64,000 nucleotides of DNA from Betaproteobacteria bacterium (GCA_028292435.1 JAQGMI010000010.1:1-64000), one strand, 5' to 3'. Positions 28,264-39,288 are shown, numbered from the stretch's first letter. The notes: generated from the letters alone by a model not told the origin. Made by a program: numbers and translations.

Positions 28264-29868
28264 TTAGTTTTCCGTCACGCGGCCTTTAAGCGCGAACAGG
28301 CCTTGCGGACGTTTTTGGATGAAGATGATGATGAAGACGAGGATCGCAATCTTGGCGAGCACCGCACCCGACCAGCCTTCTAGCACTTTATTGAGCAGGC
28401 CGAGTCCGAGTCCCGCATACACCGTGCCGGCGAGCTGGCCGACGCCGCCGAGCACGACCACCATGAATGAATCGACGATGTACGACTGGCCGAGGTCAGG
28501 CCCGACATTGCCGATCTGCGAGAGCGCGCAGCCGGCGAGGCCGGCAATGCCCGAGCCGAGACCGAACGCGAGCATATCCACGCGTGGCGTCGCCACGCCG
28601 ACGCAGCTCGCCATCGTACGGTTCTGCGTCACGCCGCGCACGAACAGGCCGAGCCGCGTGCGCGTGAGCATGAGCCAAACGAGCACCAGCACCATTGCGG
28701 CAAAGAAGATGATCGCGATCCGGCTATAGGGCAGCACGACGTTGGTCATGATTTCCACGCCGCCCGACATCCAGGACGGATTTTCGACCTGCACGTTTTG
28801 GGCGCCGAACACAGTGCGCACGCTTTGAATCAGAAAAAGACTGATGCCCCAGGTCGCGAGCAACGTTTCGAGCGGCCGGCCGTAGAGAAAGCGGATCACG
28901 GTGCGTTCGAGCGCAATGCCGACGAGCGCCGCGGCGAAAAACGATCCGGGCACCGCGATGAGCAGATACCAGTCGAACGCGCCGGGCACGTGGGCGCGAA
29001 ACAGATTCTGGATCACATACGTCGTGTAGGCGCCGATCATGATCAGTTCGCCGTGCGCCATGTTGATAACGCCCATCAAGCCGTAGGTGATGGCGAGGCC
29101 GAGTGCGGCGAGCAGCAGAATAGAACCCAGGCTGATGCCCGAGAACAGCACGCCGATGCGGTCGCCCCATGCAAGGCGGCCTTCGACGGCGCGCAGGCTT
29201 TTTTGCGCTTCGACGTAGATTTCTTCATCCGTTTCGATGTATTTGCCGTCCGGCGTTTTTTCGAGCGCGGAGAGCAGCAGCGTCTTCGCGTTGGAATTGT
29301 TGGAGGTGCCGAGGGTGTGGACGGCGCCGAGCCGGGTAACGCGATCGGTGCTCTTCAATTCGAGCGCGGCCTGGACTATCTGCAGCATTGGCTTGATTTC
29401 GGGATCGGTTTCGCTTGCCACCGCTTTTTTCAGCAATGGCAGCATCGCGTCTTCGGCGCCGCCGCTGAGTTCTTTGGCGGCCGCGAGCCTGACCGCGCGA
29501 TCGGGCGACAAGAGCTTTAACGCGGCGAGCGCAGTCGCCAACTCGCGGCGAAGCCGGTTGTTGGCGTTGACGTCCTCGCGCTCTGCGGGCAGCGGAGCGA
29601 CCTTTTGTCCGGTCACTGCATCGACGCCGTTGTCGCCTTTGACGATCAGCACTTGCTTGCCGGCGGTCTGCAATTCGCCGTCGGCGAGCGCTTGAAGCAA
29701 TGCGGCCGCCTGAGCGTCGCCTTCAGCGACCAGTGCGGCGACTGCAGCAACCTGTTCGTCGCTTTCGCCGAACGCGAGCTTGCGTACGACTTCAGGATCG
29801 AGCGCGCGGGCAGGGAGGCTCACCGCCAGCAGCACCAACATGACTAGCGATAAAAATGCAGAACGCAT
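28264..29868 (-). CDS. urtB: urea ABC transporter permease UrtB (long form, copy 2)
   Basis: This 534-residue protein has an N-terminal signal peptide (1-23, ending in PARA). A periplasmic helical-repeat-like extension follows (about 24-230, several L.A...L..AD/AA repeats resembling HEAT-type helices). The LivH-type permease core (about 235-534) contains GLAITYGLMGVINMAHGEL, ATWGISLFLIQSVRTVFG and VDSFMVVVLGGVGQLAGT, ending in RPQGLFALKG. This long architecture is the usual proteobacterial UrtB and contrasts with the short UrtB-1. The role of the extension is not established. It lies 80 bases after the disrupted urtA-2. Confidence 0.93.
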   Translation of the reverse strand: MRSAFLSLVMLVLLAVSLPARALDPEVVRKLAFGESDEQVAAVAALVAEGDAQAAALLQALADGELQTAGKQVLIVKGDNGVDAVTGQKVAPLPAEREDVNANNRLRRELATALAALKLLSPDRAVRLAAAKELSGGAEDAMLPLLKKAVASETDPEIKPMLQIVQAALELKSTDRVTRLGAVHTLGTSNNSNAKTLLLSALEKTPDGKYIETDEEIYVEAQKSLRAVEGRLAWGDRIGVLFSGISLGSILLLAALGLAITYGLMGVINMAHGELIMIGAYTTYVIQNLFRAHVPGAFDWYLLIAVPGSFFAAALVGIALERTVIRFLYGRPLETLLATWGISLFLIQSVRTVFGAQNVQVENPSWMSGGVEIMTNVVLPYSRIAIIFFAAMVLVLVWLMLTRTRLGLFVRGVTQNRTMASCVGVATPRVDMLAFGLGSGIAGLAGCALSQIGNVGPDLGQSYIVDSFMVVVLGGVGQLAGTVYAGLGLGLLNKVLEGWSGAVLAKIAILVFIIIFIQKRPQGLFALKGRVTEN

Positions 29869-29908
29869 GAATTGGGGATTGTTTTGTGAATTTCGAGTTC
29901 TTAAAACG

Positions 29909-29932
29909 GCGGCGGCGCTTTCGCGCCGCCGC
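29909..29932 (-). terminator. stem-loop with short T-run between urtA-2 and urtB-2
   Basis: Ten perfectly paired GC-rich bases (plus-strand 29909-29918 with 29923-29932) surround a four-base loop. In the direction of transcription (minus strand) the hairpin is followed by CCG and TTTT. It could be a partial terminator or mRNA stabiliser, at the same place as the hairpin after urtA-1. Confidence 0.65.
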
Positions 29933-29948
29933 TTGCTGCTATCCTAAC

Positions 29949-31241
29949 TTACTTCGACTTTGCGGTGACGTCGGGCTCGTCTTTCTTGCCCTTGTTCTCC
30001 GGAATGTACGGGCTCCACGGCTTGGCTTTGACCGGGCCCGGCGTTTTCCATACAACGTTGAACTGGCCGTCGGCTTTCACTTCGCCGATAAATACCGACT
30101 TGTGCAGATGGTGGTTCTTTTCATCCATCTTCGACGTGATGCCCGAAGGCGCCGGGAAAGTCTGGCCGGCCATCGCGGCAACGACTTTATCCGTATCGGT
30201 CGACTTTGCTTTTTCAACTGCCTGCTTCCACATATGGATGCCGATCCAGGCTGCTTCCATCGGATCGTTCGTCAGCGGCTTGTCAGCGTTCGGCAGTTTC
30301 ACTTTCTTGGCATAAGCGGCCCATTGCTTTTTCCATGCGTCGTTGACCGGATTCTTTTGCGACATGAAGTAGTTCCATGCGGCAAGGTGGCCCACGAGCG
30401 GCTTGGTGTCTACGCCACGCAGCTCTTCTTCACCGACCGAGAACGCGACGACCGGAACATCCGTCGCTTTCAAGCCCTGGTTGCCGAGTTCCTTGTAGAA
30501 GGGCACGTTGGAGTCGCCATTGATGGTCGAGACGACCGCAGTTTTTCCGCCGGCTGCGAACTTCTTCACGTCGGCAACGATTGTTTGATAATCGCTGTGA
30601 CCGAAGGGCGTGTATTTCTCGTCGATATCCTTATCGGCGACGCCTTTCGATTTCAGGAACGCGCGCAAAATCTTGTTGGTTGTGCGCGGATAAACATAAT
30701 CGGTCCCGAGCAGAACCCAACGCTTGGCGCCGCCGCCTTCTTTGCTCATCAGGTATTCGACGGCTGGGATTGCCTGCTGGTTAGGCGCAGCACCCGTGTA
30801 GAACACGTTCTTCGAGAGCTCTTCGCCTTCGTACTGCACGGGGTAGAACAGCAGGCCATTGAGTTCTTCGAACACCGGCAGCACGGATTAACGCGATACC
30901 GAAGTCCAGCAACCGAACACAACCGCAACTTTGTCCTGGGTCAGCAGCTGGCGCGCTTTTTCCGCGAACAGCGGCCAGTTGGAGGCGGGATCGACGACGA
31001 CGGCTTCGAGTTTTTTACCGAGCACGCCGCCCTTCGCATTGATTTCGTCAATCGCCATCAGCGTGACGTCTTTCAAAACCGTCTCGCTGATTGCCATCGT
31101 GCCGGACAGAGAGTGCAGCACACCAATCTTGATCGTTTCGGCGGCTTGCGCCGACAGCGGCGACATCGCCAGCCAGCCGGATAATCCCATCGCGCCGGCG
31201 ACGGACATTGCCCGTTTCATGAATGTTCTGCGTTGTGACAT
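29949..31241 (-). pseudogene. urtA: urea ABC transporter substrate-binding protein UrtA (copy 2), interrupted by an in-frame TAA
   Basis: Codons 1-117 (start 31241) read a signal peptide, [18 protein letters not shown] and [10 protein letters not shown]. Codon 118 is TAA (30890-30888). The same frame then continues with SVLPVFEELNGLLFYP to a normal end at 29949, with the usual UrtA C-terminus. UrtA-1 has K at this place (CWTSASRKAVLPVFE), so one base change AAA to TAA explains it. The full frame would be 430 codons, normal length, with no other lesion. A GTG at 30884 could restart translation but would give a protein without signal peptide. It is either a real recent inactivation or a sequence error. 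The rest of the urt-2 operon is intact. Confidence 0.88.
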
Positions 31242-31319
31242 GTTGTTGACTCTCCCAAAAGTTGAATGCGATGAGTTGCCAGAGCAGCGCCGCTAGGCTC
31301 GATCTGCGCTGAGTTGTAT

Positions 31320-31335
31320 CGCACGTTCCATGCCA
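31320..31335 (-). promoter_or_regulatory. sigma-54 (-24/-12) promoter for the urt-2/atz operon
   Basis: On the minus strand: TGGCAT-GGAAC-GTGCG, with GG and GC ten bases apart. Five of six bases match TGGCAC. It is nearly identical to the site facing the porin (TGGCAT-GGAAG-GTGCT), which supports both. The predicted transcript start is near 31309, about 68 bases before the urtA-2 start. Confidence 0.6.
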
Positions 31336-31661
31336 GTTCGTTTGAACACGCCGGCGGCCGATTATTTTTCATTGCAATTAGCTCGTTACCCGCCATTCTC
31401 GCATGGCGCGCGCCGACTTCCCGTAAACGCGAAGTAACTGACCCGCGCCCTTAACTGGTGCGGGCGTTTGCGAATCAGTGCCGTTGCAGTGCGCAATCAT
31501 GGATCGAGCATGCTCGCGCACCCGGTTCGATGTTGTCGTTCATTCCAAAAATATTCCTCTTCGACAAATGTTCCAGAACGTTTTGCGACTACGCGATTGC
31601 CGGTGCAGAACGTTTCTTGAGCGTTGCAAAAAAATCTGAAATTGCTGCGGCGCGAGATCAA

Positions 31662-31677
31662 TGGCATGGAAGGTGCT
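31662..31677 (+). promoter_or_regulatory. sigma-54 (-24/-12) promoter for the porin/urease block
   Basis: TGGCAT-GGAAG-GTGCT has GG at 31663-31664 and GC at 31675-31676, exactly ten bases apart, and agrees well with TGGCAC-N5-TTGCW. The predicted transcript start is near 31688, giving a 62-base leader to the porin ATG at 31750. Confidence 0.62.
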
Positions 31678-31749
31678 CTGAAGAAGTTGGTGCATTCAAG
31701 CGCCGTAGTGGTGCGCACTCTCATCAACGTAATTTAAAAAGGGGACAGA

Positions 31750-32997
31750 ATGAAATCAGGAAGCCATGTTCGCATTCCCAAATTGGACAAGCGTGCGTCT
31801 GCCAATGCGCATCGTGCGGGAAAACTTGCGGGCGCCGCATTGCTTGCGTGTTCGGTCTCGGCTGCATACGCGGGTGCTGAATTAAAACTCAGCGATGAGG
31901 CATCCGTCAGCATTGGCCTCGGTCTGCGCGCAAGCTACACGAATACGACGAACGGAGCGCCTAACGGGACATCCGGCAGTAACAACTTCGCCGTGGAAAA
32001 TGCGCGGCTCTTCACGAGCGCCCAGTACGGAAAGATGTTCAAGGCGACGATGAATTTCAACGCGTCTCCGAGCGGCAGCACGGGCACGCCGGACAACCTG
32101 CGCTTGATGGACGGCATCGCGCAGTTCGAGCCTTACGATGGATTCAAGCTTTGGATGGGCCGCTTCCTGCCACCGAGCGAACGTGCGAACCTGTACGGTC
32201 CTTTCTACACGAGCGCCTGGTCTTATCCCGGTATCGCGTCAGTCGGTTACGGCGGCACGCTCTCGATCATCGCCGGACGTGACGATGGCGCGATGGTGTG
32301 GGGCAATCTGTTCGACAACAAGTTGACGTACTCCGTCGGCGCGTTCAACGGCCACAATCGGGTCGCAGGACTCTCCAACCAGGAAAACAATCTGCTCTAC
32401 AGCGGACGTCTCGAATACAACTTCTGGGACGCGGAAGGCGGTTACTACCGCAATGCAACTTACCTCGGCGAGAAAAACGTCTTTGCTTTGGGCGCATCCA
32501 TCCAGAACCAGACGAACGGCGTCGGCAGCGCAGCTGCTCCCGGCAATCTGAAAGTGTGGGACGTCGATCTCCTGATCGAGAAGAAACTTGCGGCCGGCTA
32601 CGTGCCGACATTCGAGGCGATGTACCAAAAAACCAGTCTGGGCGCGGTCGATTGCGGTTCGTCCGAACCGGGAGCACCGGGCTGCTTGGGCGCGTCCGGC
32701 AGCGTAGGTGGCATGGTATCCGGCAAGTCGTACCTCGGCACCCTCGCCTTGCTGTTTCCGCAAAAAGTCGGCTGGGGATATTTTCAGCCGTTCGTCCGTT
32801 ACCAAAAACAGGATCGCGACCTTTCTGCGACGACCAACAAAGGCATCGACTACGGCGTCAATTACCTGATCAAGGGTTTCAATGCCAAGGTAAGTGCGGT
32901 GTATTCGCAGCTTGACGACAGCCGGTTGCCGAGACTGGCTGCGCCAAAAACCGCCAGCTCGAACCAGTTCGTGCTGGGCGTGCAGTTGAATTACTAA
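31750..32997 (+). CDS. outer-membrane porin, probable amide/urea porin (FmdC-like role)
   Basis: This 415-residue protein has a signal peptide (hydrophobic core GAALLACSVSAAYAG, cleavage near residue 41). It is then a beta-rich barrel with VSIGLGLRASY, DNLRLMDGIAQFEPYDGFKLWMGRF and strand pairs to the end, finishing with QFVLGVQLNY, whose terminal Tyr follows the outer-membrane beta-signal. The layout resembles phosphate-selective-type porins. In Methylophilus the fmd locus encodes a porin, FmdC, made when amides or urea are used; the position here beside urt/urease genes suggests the same job. The start follows AAAAAGGGGACAG (31736-31748). A sigma-54 site lies 73 bases upstream. Confidence 0.82.
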   Translation: MKSGSHVRIPKLDKRASANAHRAGKLAGAALLACSVSAAYAGAELKLSDEASVSIGLGLRASYTNTTNGAPNGTSGSNNFAVENARLFTSAQYGKMFKATMNFNASPSGSTGTPDNLRLMDGIAQFEPYDGFKLWMGRFLPPSERANLYGPFYTSAWSYPGIASVGYGGTLSIIAGRDDGAMVWGNLFDNKLTYSVGAFNGHNRVAGLSNQENNLLYSGRLEYNFWDAEGGYYRNATYLGEKNVFALGASIQNQTNGVGSAAAPGNLKVWDVDLLIEKKLAAGYVPTFEAMYQKTSLGAVDCGSSEPGAPGCLGASGSVGGMVSGKSYLGTLALLFPQKVGWGYFQPFVRYQKQDRDLSATTNKGIDYGVNYLIKGFNAKVSAVYSQLDDSRLPRLAAPKTASSNQFVLGVQLNY

Positions 32998-33005
32998 GAA
33001 GGGGA

Positions 33006-33048
33006 CTTGCCGGCCGCCGACACGCCAGTGTCGTGCGCGGCCGGCAAG
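33006..33048 (+). terminator. strong stem-loop after the porin gene
   Basis: CTTGCCGGCCG (33006-33016) pairs with CGGCCGGCAAG (33038-33048), and inside it CGACA (33018-33022) pairs with TGTCG (33029-33033). No T-run follows, so it may stabilise the porin mRNA or partly stop transcription before the permease gene rather than terminate it fully. Confidence 0.6.
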
Positions 33049-33152
33049 GCAGTTCGCGGCGCAGGCTGCTGCATTGGAATGCGGAATACACGGGCGGCAC
33101 GCATGCAGGCCAATCGTGCCCAAAGTGCCAAATCTGATCTGGAGGCATGTCG

Positions 33153-34739
33153 ATGACTACGAGCAAACCCGCGCTATGGACGACCGGAGACTGGAACGCG
33201 TTCTTCGGATTCGGCACCAATATTCTCGTCAACATGCTGACGTTGACGGCCTTGCTGCGCTACGTCATCAAGATGCCGGATGACATTATCTTCGGCCGCA
33301 TCCTGCCGGCGACCGGCCTGATGCTGTGCCTCAGTACTTTTTATTATGCTTACCTCGCGTTCAAGCTCGCGAAGAGCACCGGGCGCACCGACGTGTGCGC
33401 GCTGCCTTCGGGCATCAGCGTCCCGCATATGTTCATCGTCGTGTTCGTGATCATGCTGCCGATCTCGCTTAAAACGGGCGATCCGGTCAAAGGCTGGGAA
33501 GCGGGCCTGACCTGGGTGTTCATTCAAAGCTTCGTGTTGATGGCGGGCGGATTTCTTGCGCCCTACATCCGCAAGATTACGCCGCGCGCGGCATTGCTCG
33601 GCGCGCTGGCCGGCGTGTCCATCGCGTTCATCTCGATGCGGCCGGCGCTCGACATGTTCATGACGCCGGTGATCGGCCTCGTGTGTTTTGTGATTCTGCT
33701 GGCAAGCTGGGTTGGCGGCGTGCGTTATTACAAAGGCATACCGGCGGGCTTAGTGGCTATTCTGGCTGGCTCCGCGATTGCATGGGGATCGACCGCGCTG
33801 GGACTCAATTACGGCGGCATGAATCTCGCGAATCTCGGCGGTTCATTTGCAAGTTTCGGTTTCTCGCTGCCGCTGCCGGCAATCGGGCATGTGTTCAGCG
33901 GCTTCGAGTTCCTCGGCGTCATTCTGGTCACGGCAATTCCGTTCGGCATCTACGATCTGGTTGAAGCAATGGATAACGTGGAAAGCGCAGCGGCAGGCGG
34001 CGACAGCTTTCCGACGACCCGCGTGTTGACGGCCGATGGCGTCGTGAGCCTGATCGGATGCCTCATGGGCAATCCGTTCATCAATGCGGTCTACATCGGC
34101 CATCCCGGCTGGAAAGCGATCGGCGGGCGCATCGGCTATTCGGCTGCCACCGGCGTAATGGTTTTGATCCTGTCGTGGTTCGGCATACTTGCGCTGCTGA
34201 TGGCGCTGATTCCGGTCGTGGCGATTTCACCGATTCTGCTTTATATCGGCATGCTCATCGGCGCTCAGGCATTTCAGGAAACGCCAAAGAGCCATGCGCC
34301 GGCCGTCATTCTTGCGCTGGTGCCGCAGGTCGCGGCGTGGGGCAAGTTGATGATCGACAACTCGCTCGGCGCAGCGGGCACCAACGCGGCCGCCGTCGGA
34401 TTCGACAAGCTCGGACAGGTCGGCGTGCTGTATCACGGACTGGAAGTGCTGGGTAGCGGCGCCATCCTTGTCAGCCTGATTCTCGCCGGCATCACCGCCT
34501 GCATGATCGATCGTGCGCTCAAGAAAGCGGGAGCGTTCGCGCTCGCCGGCGCTATCCTGACTTTCTTCGGGTTCATGCACAGCGAAGCAATCGGTTTTGC
34601 GAAGACGCCGATGGTTGCTCTCAGCTATCTCGCGCTCGCGTTGTTGCTCGCGGCCTGCGCCAAATACGCGACAGTTTCGAAAGCCACCGAGCCGGCGCAT
34701 CATGAAGTACACGGCGCCGTGCCGTCGCCCGCGAACTGA
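33153..34739 (+). CDS. NCS2-like inner-membrane permease
   Basis: This 528-residue polytopic protein has about 12-13 hydrophobic segments. Features are [16 protein letters not shown] near the start, the [19 protein letters not shown] segment, a central [23 protein letters not shown] motif and [29 protein letters not shown]. These resemble the substrate-site motifs of NCS2/AzgA nucleobase permeases, but it is not a close match to any characterised uracil or xanthine carrier I recognise. The GGAGG at 33141-33145 is too close to the ATG at 33147, so the ATG at 33153 is chosen. It lies between the porin and the isochorismatase-like hydrolase, so its substrate may be biuret, triuret or a purine breakdown product (inference). 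Confidence 0.72.
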   Translation: MTTSKPALWTTGDWNAFFGFGTNILVNMLTLTALLRYVIKMPDDIIFGRILPATGLMLCLSTFYYAYLAFKLAKSTGRTDVCALPSGISVPHMFIVVFVIMLPISLKTGDPVKGWEAGLTWVFIQSFVLMAGGFLAPYIRKITPRAALLGALAGVSIAFISMRPALDMFMTPVIGLVCFVILLASWVGGVRYYKGIPAGLVAILAGSAIAWGSTALGLNYGGMNLANLGGSFASFGFSLPLPAIGHVFSGFEFLGVILVTAIPFGIYDLVEAMDNVESAAAGGDSFPTTRVLTADGVVSLIGCLMGNPFINAVYIGHPGWKAIGGRIGYSAATGVMVLILSWFGILALLMALIPVVAISPILLYIGMLIGAQAFQETPKSHAPAVILALVPQVAAWGKLMIDNSLGAAGTNAAAVGFDKLGQVGVLYHGLEVLGSGAILVSLILAGITACMIDRALKKAGAFALAGAILTFFGFMHSEAIGFAKTPMVALSYLALALLLAACAKYATVSKATEPAHHEVHGAVPSPAN

Positions 34740-34765
34740 ACGCGCACGCCGGGCGGAACAGCACA

Positions 34766-35437
34766 TTGGGAACTGTAAACGCCGAGCCGTACCCGTACAC
34801 GTTCGAACCGGCCAAAACGGCGCTCATCGTGATCGACATGCAGCGCGATTTCATCGAGCCCGGCGGGTTCGGTGACACGCTCGGCAATAACATCGGCCTG
34901 CTCGCCGCGATCGTGCCGACGACGCGCAAGCTCATCGAGGCTTGCCGTCGTCATGGCGTGCGCGTGATGCATACCCGCGAAGCGCACCGCAGCGATCTCA
35001 CGGACTGCCCGCCCGCTAAACGCACGCGTGGAAATCCCAGCCTGCGCATCGGCGATGCGGGCGCGATGGGGCGCATCCTGATCGACGGTGAGCCGGGCAA
35101 TGACATCGTCGCCGAACTTGCACCGTTGCCGGACGAGCCGGTGATTGTGAAGCCGGGCAAGGGCGCGTTTTACGCGACGGCACTCGGCGACATTTTGCGG
35201 CTGCAAGGCATCACGCATCTGTTGTTTGCCGGCGTCACGACTGAAGTTTGCGTGCAGACGACGATGCGCGAGGCCAACGACCGTGGTTACGAATGTCTGC
35301 TGATCGAGGACGCGACGGAGAGCTACTTTCCAGAATTCAAGCGCGCCGCGATGGAAATGATCCGCGCGCAGGGCGCGATTGTCGGCTGGACAGCACCGCT
35401 AGCGGCACTCGAGAAGGCCTTCGCCGTTCCGGCATAG
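34766..35437 (+). CDS. isochorismatase-like cysteine hydrolase, biuret (BiuH) or triuret (TrtA) hydrolase-like
   Basis: This 223-residue enzyme has the isochorismatase-like triad D24 (IVIDMQRDF), K132 (PGKGAF) and C162 (TTEVCVQTT). The [24 protein letters not shown] and [15 protein letters not shown] segments are very close to those of biuret hydrolase BiuH. BiuH makes allophanate plus ammonia from biuret; the related TrtA makes 1-carboxybiuret from triuret. Ureidoacrylate hydrolases are more distant relatives. The start is a TTG with GGCGGAA upstream; no ATG is available. It sits 38 bases before ureD, and the atzGEH set lies on the other side of the porin. Enzyme class is firm; choice of substrate is inferred. 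Confidence 0.8.
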   Translation: MGTVNAEPYPYTFEPAKTALIVIDMQRDFIEPGGFGDTLGNNIGLLAAIVPTTRKLIEACRRHGVRVMHTREAHRSDLTDCPPAKRTRGNPSLRIGDAGAMGRILIDGEPGNDIVAELAPLPDEPVIVKPGKGAFYATALGDILRLQGITHLLFAGVTTEVCVQTTMREANDRGYECLLIEDATESYFPEFKRAAMEMIRAQGAIVGWTAPLAALEKAFAVPA

Positions 35438-35475
35438 CGGTGCCTGCGTTGGATGGCGCATGAGTGGATTAGTGC

Positions 35476-36399
35476 ATGGAAACCTGCATAATGCCGGCTG
35501 GTTATCCGAACGACATCGTGTTGCCCGCTCCGCATCCTTCCATCATCGAAGCCACGTTCGCACAGACTTCCATCGCAAAAGCGGCGTGGCTCGCGCGTTT
35601 GCAGCTCGAGTATGCGAAAACCCCGCGCGGCACGCAGTTGCGCCGCAAGCTTCACGCCGGCCCGCTGACGGTCCAGAAGGCGTTGTTTCCCGAAGGCCCC
35701 GACGTTTGCCATACGCTGATACTGCATCCACCCGGCGGGATCGCCGGCAGCGACGAGCTGGCAATCGACATCACGCTCGATGCCGGTGCGCAGACGCTGA
35801 TAACCATGCCGGGCGCGACCAAGTGGTATCGCACGGACAGCGCGCCGGCAAGCCAGCGATTGCAGATCGACATCGCGGCCGGTGCAACGCTTGAATGGCT
35901 GCCGCCAGAGACCATCGTGTTCGACCGGGCCGCGGTGCGCATGGATACGTCAATCGATCTGGCTGCCGGCGGACAATATATCGGCTGGGAAATACTGTGC
36001 CTCGGCCGCACCGCCGCCGGCGAAACGTACGACGCCGGCGATATCCGGCAATCGACCCAAATTTCGATAGCCGGCGAATTGCGCTGGAGCGAGCGCTGCC
36101 GGCTGGATGGCGGCTCGCGCTTGCTCGCGTCGGCCGCGGGGCTTGGCGGTGCGCCGGTTAGTGCAATCATGTTGGCCGCCGGCAAGCCGGTTACGCCTGA
36201 AGTTGTCGCGCAATGCCGCAGCGTTATGCTCGATAGCGGCGCACGCGCCGGCGTGACTGCGTTGCCCGACATTCTGGTTGCCCGCTACATCGGACACTCG
36301 AGCGAGCAGGCAAAAAACTATTTCATTGAATTGTGGCGCGTGCTGCGGCCGCATTTCAGCGGGCGCGCGGCTGTAACGCCGCGCATCTGGACAACCTGA
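35476..36399 (+). CDS. ureD: urease accessory protein UreD
   Basis: This 307-residue UreD/UreH accessory protein has the family's KAAWLARLQLEY, GPLTVQKALFPEGP, LHPPGGIAGSDELAIDI, MPGATKWYRT and ETIVFDRAAV segments. UreD binds apo-urease and with UreF and UreG builds the complex that loads nickel and carbamylates the active-site lysine. It is the first gene of a full ureDABCEFG operon. An ATG five codons in (35491) is an alternative start. Length is normal. Confidence 0.94.
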   Translation: METCIMPAGYPNDIVLPAPHPSIIEATFAQTSIAKAAWLARLQLEYAKTPRGTQLRRKLHAGPLTVQKALFPEGPDVCHTLILHPPGGIAGSDELAIDITLDAGAQTLITMPGATKWYRTDSAPASQRLQIDIAAGATLEWLPPETIVFDRAAVRMDTSIDLAAGGQYIGWEILCLGRTAAGETYDAGDIRQSTQISIAGELRWSERCRLDGGSRLLASAAGLGGAPVSAIMLAAGKPVTPEVVAQCRSVMLDSGARAGVTALPDILVARYIGHSSEQAKNYFIELWRVLRPHFSGRAAVTPRIWTT

Positions 36400-36420
36400 T
36401 TTCATCCAAGGCAAAGCCAT

Positions 36421-36723
36421 ATGGAACTCACGCCACGCGAAAAAGACAAGCTGCTGATTTTTACTGCGGCGCTGCTCGCCGAACGGCGCAGGGCGCGCGG
36501 GCTGAAGCTCAATTATCCGGAGGCGGTCGCGTTTGTCACCGCAGCCATTATGGAAGGCGCGCGCGACGGCAAGACGGTCGCCGAATTGATGAGCTATGGC
36601 ACGACGCTGCTCGGGCGCGACGATGTGATGGACGGCGTCGCCGAAATGGTGACCGAGATCCAGGTCGAAGCCACGTTTCCCGATGGCACGAAGCTCGTCA
36701 CCGTGCACCAGCCGATCGTTTAA
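36421..36723 (+). CDS. ureA: urease gamma subunit
   Basis: The protein has 100 residues, the standard length for UreA, beginning [20 protein letters not shown], with [24 protein letters not shown] and VTVHQPIV at the C-terminus. It forms the (UreABC)3 holoenzyme with UreB and UreC. It is preceded by an AAGG about ten bases upstream and followed 12 bases later by ureB. Confidence 0.97.
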   Translation: MELTPREKDKLLIFTAALLAERRRARGLKLNYPEAVAFVTAAIMEGARDGKTVAELMSYGTTLLGRDDVMDGVAEMVTEIQVEATFPDGTKLVTVHQPIV

Positions 36724-36735
36724 AGGAGGCGCACC

Positions 36736-37085
36736 ATGACACCGGGCGAAATTTTTACCGCGAGCGGCGACATTGAATTGAACAAAGGTCGCAAGACGCT
36801 GACGCTTAAAGTCGCGAACACGGGCGACCGGCCGATCCAGGTCGGCTCGCACTATCATTTCTTTGAAACCAATGCCGCACTAAGTTTCGATCGCGCGGCG
36901 GCACGCGGTTTTCGTCTGAACATCGCGGCCGGCACTGCGGTGCGCTTCGAGCCGGGACAGGAGCGCACGATTGCGCTGGTGGCACTGGGCGGCGACCGCA
37001 TCGTGTACGGTTTTCTCGGCGAAGTGATGGGCAAACTCGATAAGCCTGCAGAGAAGAAACCGGCGGTTCGCACGAAGGGGAAAAA

Positions 37086-37089
<4 letters not shown>
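36736..37089 (+). CDS. ureB: urease beta subunit
   Basis: This 117-residue UreB has the conserved [19 protein letters not shown]-terminus, [36 protein letters not shown] and [12 protein letters not shown], followed by a Lys-rich tail. It is a structural subunit of urease. A strong Shine-Dalgarno (AAAGGAGG, 36722-36729) lies six bases before the ATG. Its stop overlaps the ureC start by four bases (ATGA), giving coupled synthesis. Confidence 0.97.
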
Positions 37090-38789
<1,700 letters not shown>

Positions 38790-38796
38790 GCTGCGC

Positions 38797-39288
38797 ATGC
38801 TCGTCATTGAATCGCGTTGCGCGGAAGCGGCTCACCAGGAAGAGTTGAGCCTGCCATTTGAACTGCGTCAGAAAAGCCGTTTACGCACCAAGCTAGCATC
38901 GGGCGAGGAGGCCGGTTTATTTCTCGAGCATGGCAGCGTTTTGCGCGGGGGCGATTGCCTGCGCGCGAACGACGGTCGCGTTGTGCGCATCGTTGCCGCA
39001 AATGAAGAATTGATGGAAGCAAAGTGCGCGACGCCGTTCGAACTCGTGCGCGCGGCCTATCATTTGGGCAACCGGCATGTACCGGTCCAGATCGGCGACG
39101 GCTGGCTCCGCTTTCAGGCCGACGAGGTGCTCGCACAGATGCTGCGCGGCCTGAAAGCAACGGTCGGCAAGGTGACGGCGCCGTTCGAGCCGGAGGCGGG
39201 TGCCTATGCCGGCGGCCATCATCATCATTCGATGGATGCCAAACACAGCGGCATCATTCACGAATTCCGCGATTTCAAGAAAAAATAA
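38797..39288 (+). CDS. ureE: urease accessory protein UreE (nickel metallochaperone)
   Basis: This 163-residue UreE has an N-terminal peptide-binding domain (1-75) and a C-terminal nickel-binding domain with [14 protein letters not shown] (dimer-interface His). Near the end (residues 143-158) is a His-containing tail [12 protein letters not shown]. This tail is a moderately His-rich nickel store, shorter than in Klebsiella UreE. It hands nickel to UreG. It overlaps ureF by one base. Confidence 0.94.
   Translation: MLVIESRCAEAAHQEELSLPFELRQKSRLRTKLASGEEAGLFLEHGSVLRGGDCLRANDGRVVRIVAANEELMEAKCATPFELVRAAYHLGNRHVPVQIGDGWLRFQADEVLAQMLRGLKATVGKVTAPFEPEAGAYAGGHHHHSMDAKHSGIIHEFRDFKKK

Larger units (their letters stand above)
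31242..31749. promoter_or_regulatory. divergent control region between urtA-2 and the porin gene
   Basis: This 508-base stretch has no gene and contains two sigma-54 promoters facing outward (31320-31335 on minus, 31662-31677 on plus). The middle (about 31340-31380) is A/T-rich around an ATTATTTTTCATTGCAATTA stretch, where an activator or IHF could bend the DNA. No tRNA or repeat was seen. Confidence 0.6.

Noticed and set aside
30885..30893. Recoding (stop read-through) of the urtA-2 stop as in selD
   Set aside because: The codon is TAA, not TGA, the equivalent residue is Lys, and no SECIS-like element follows; a mutation or sequence error is simpler.
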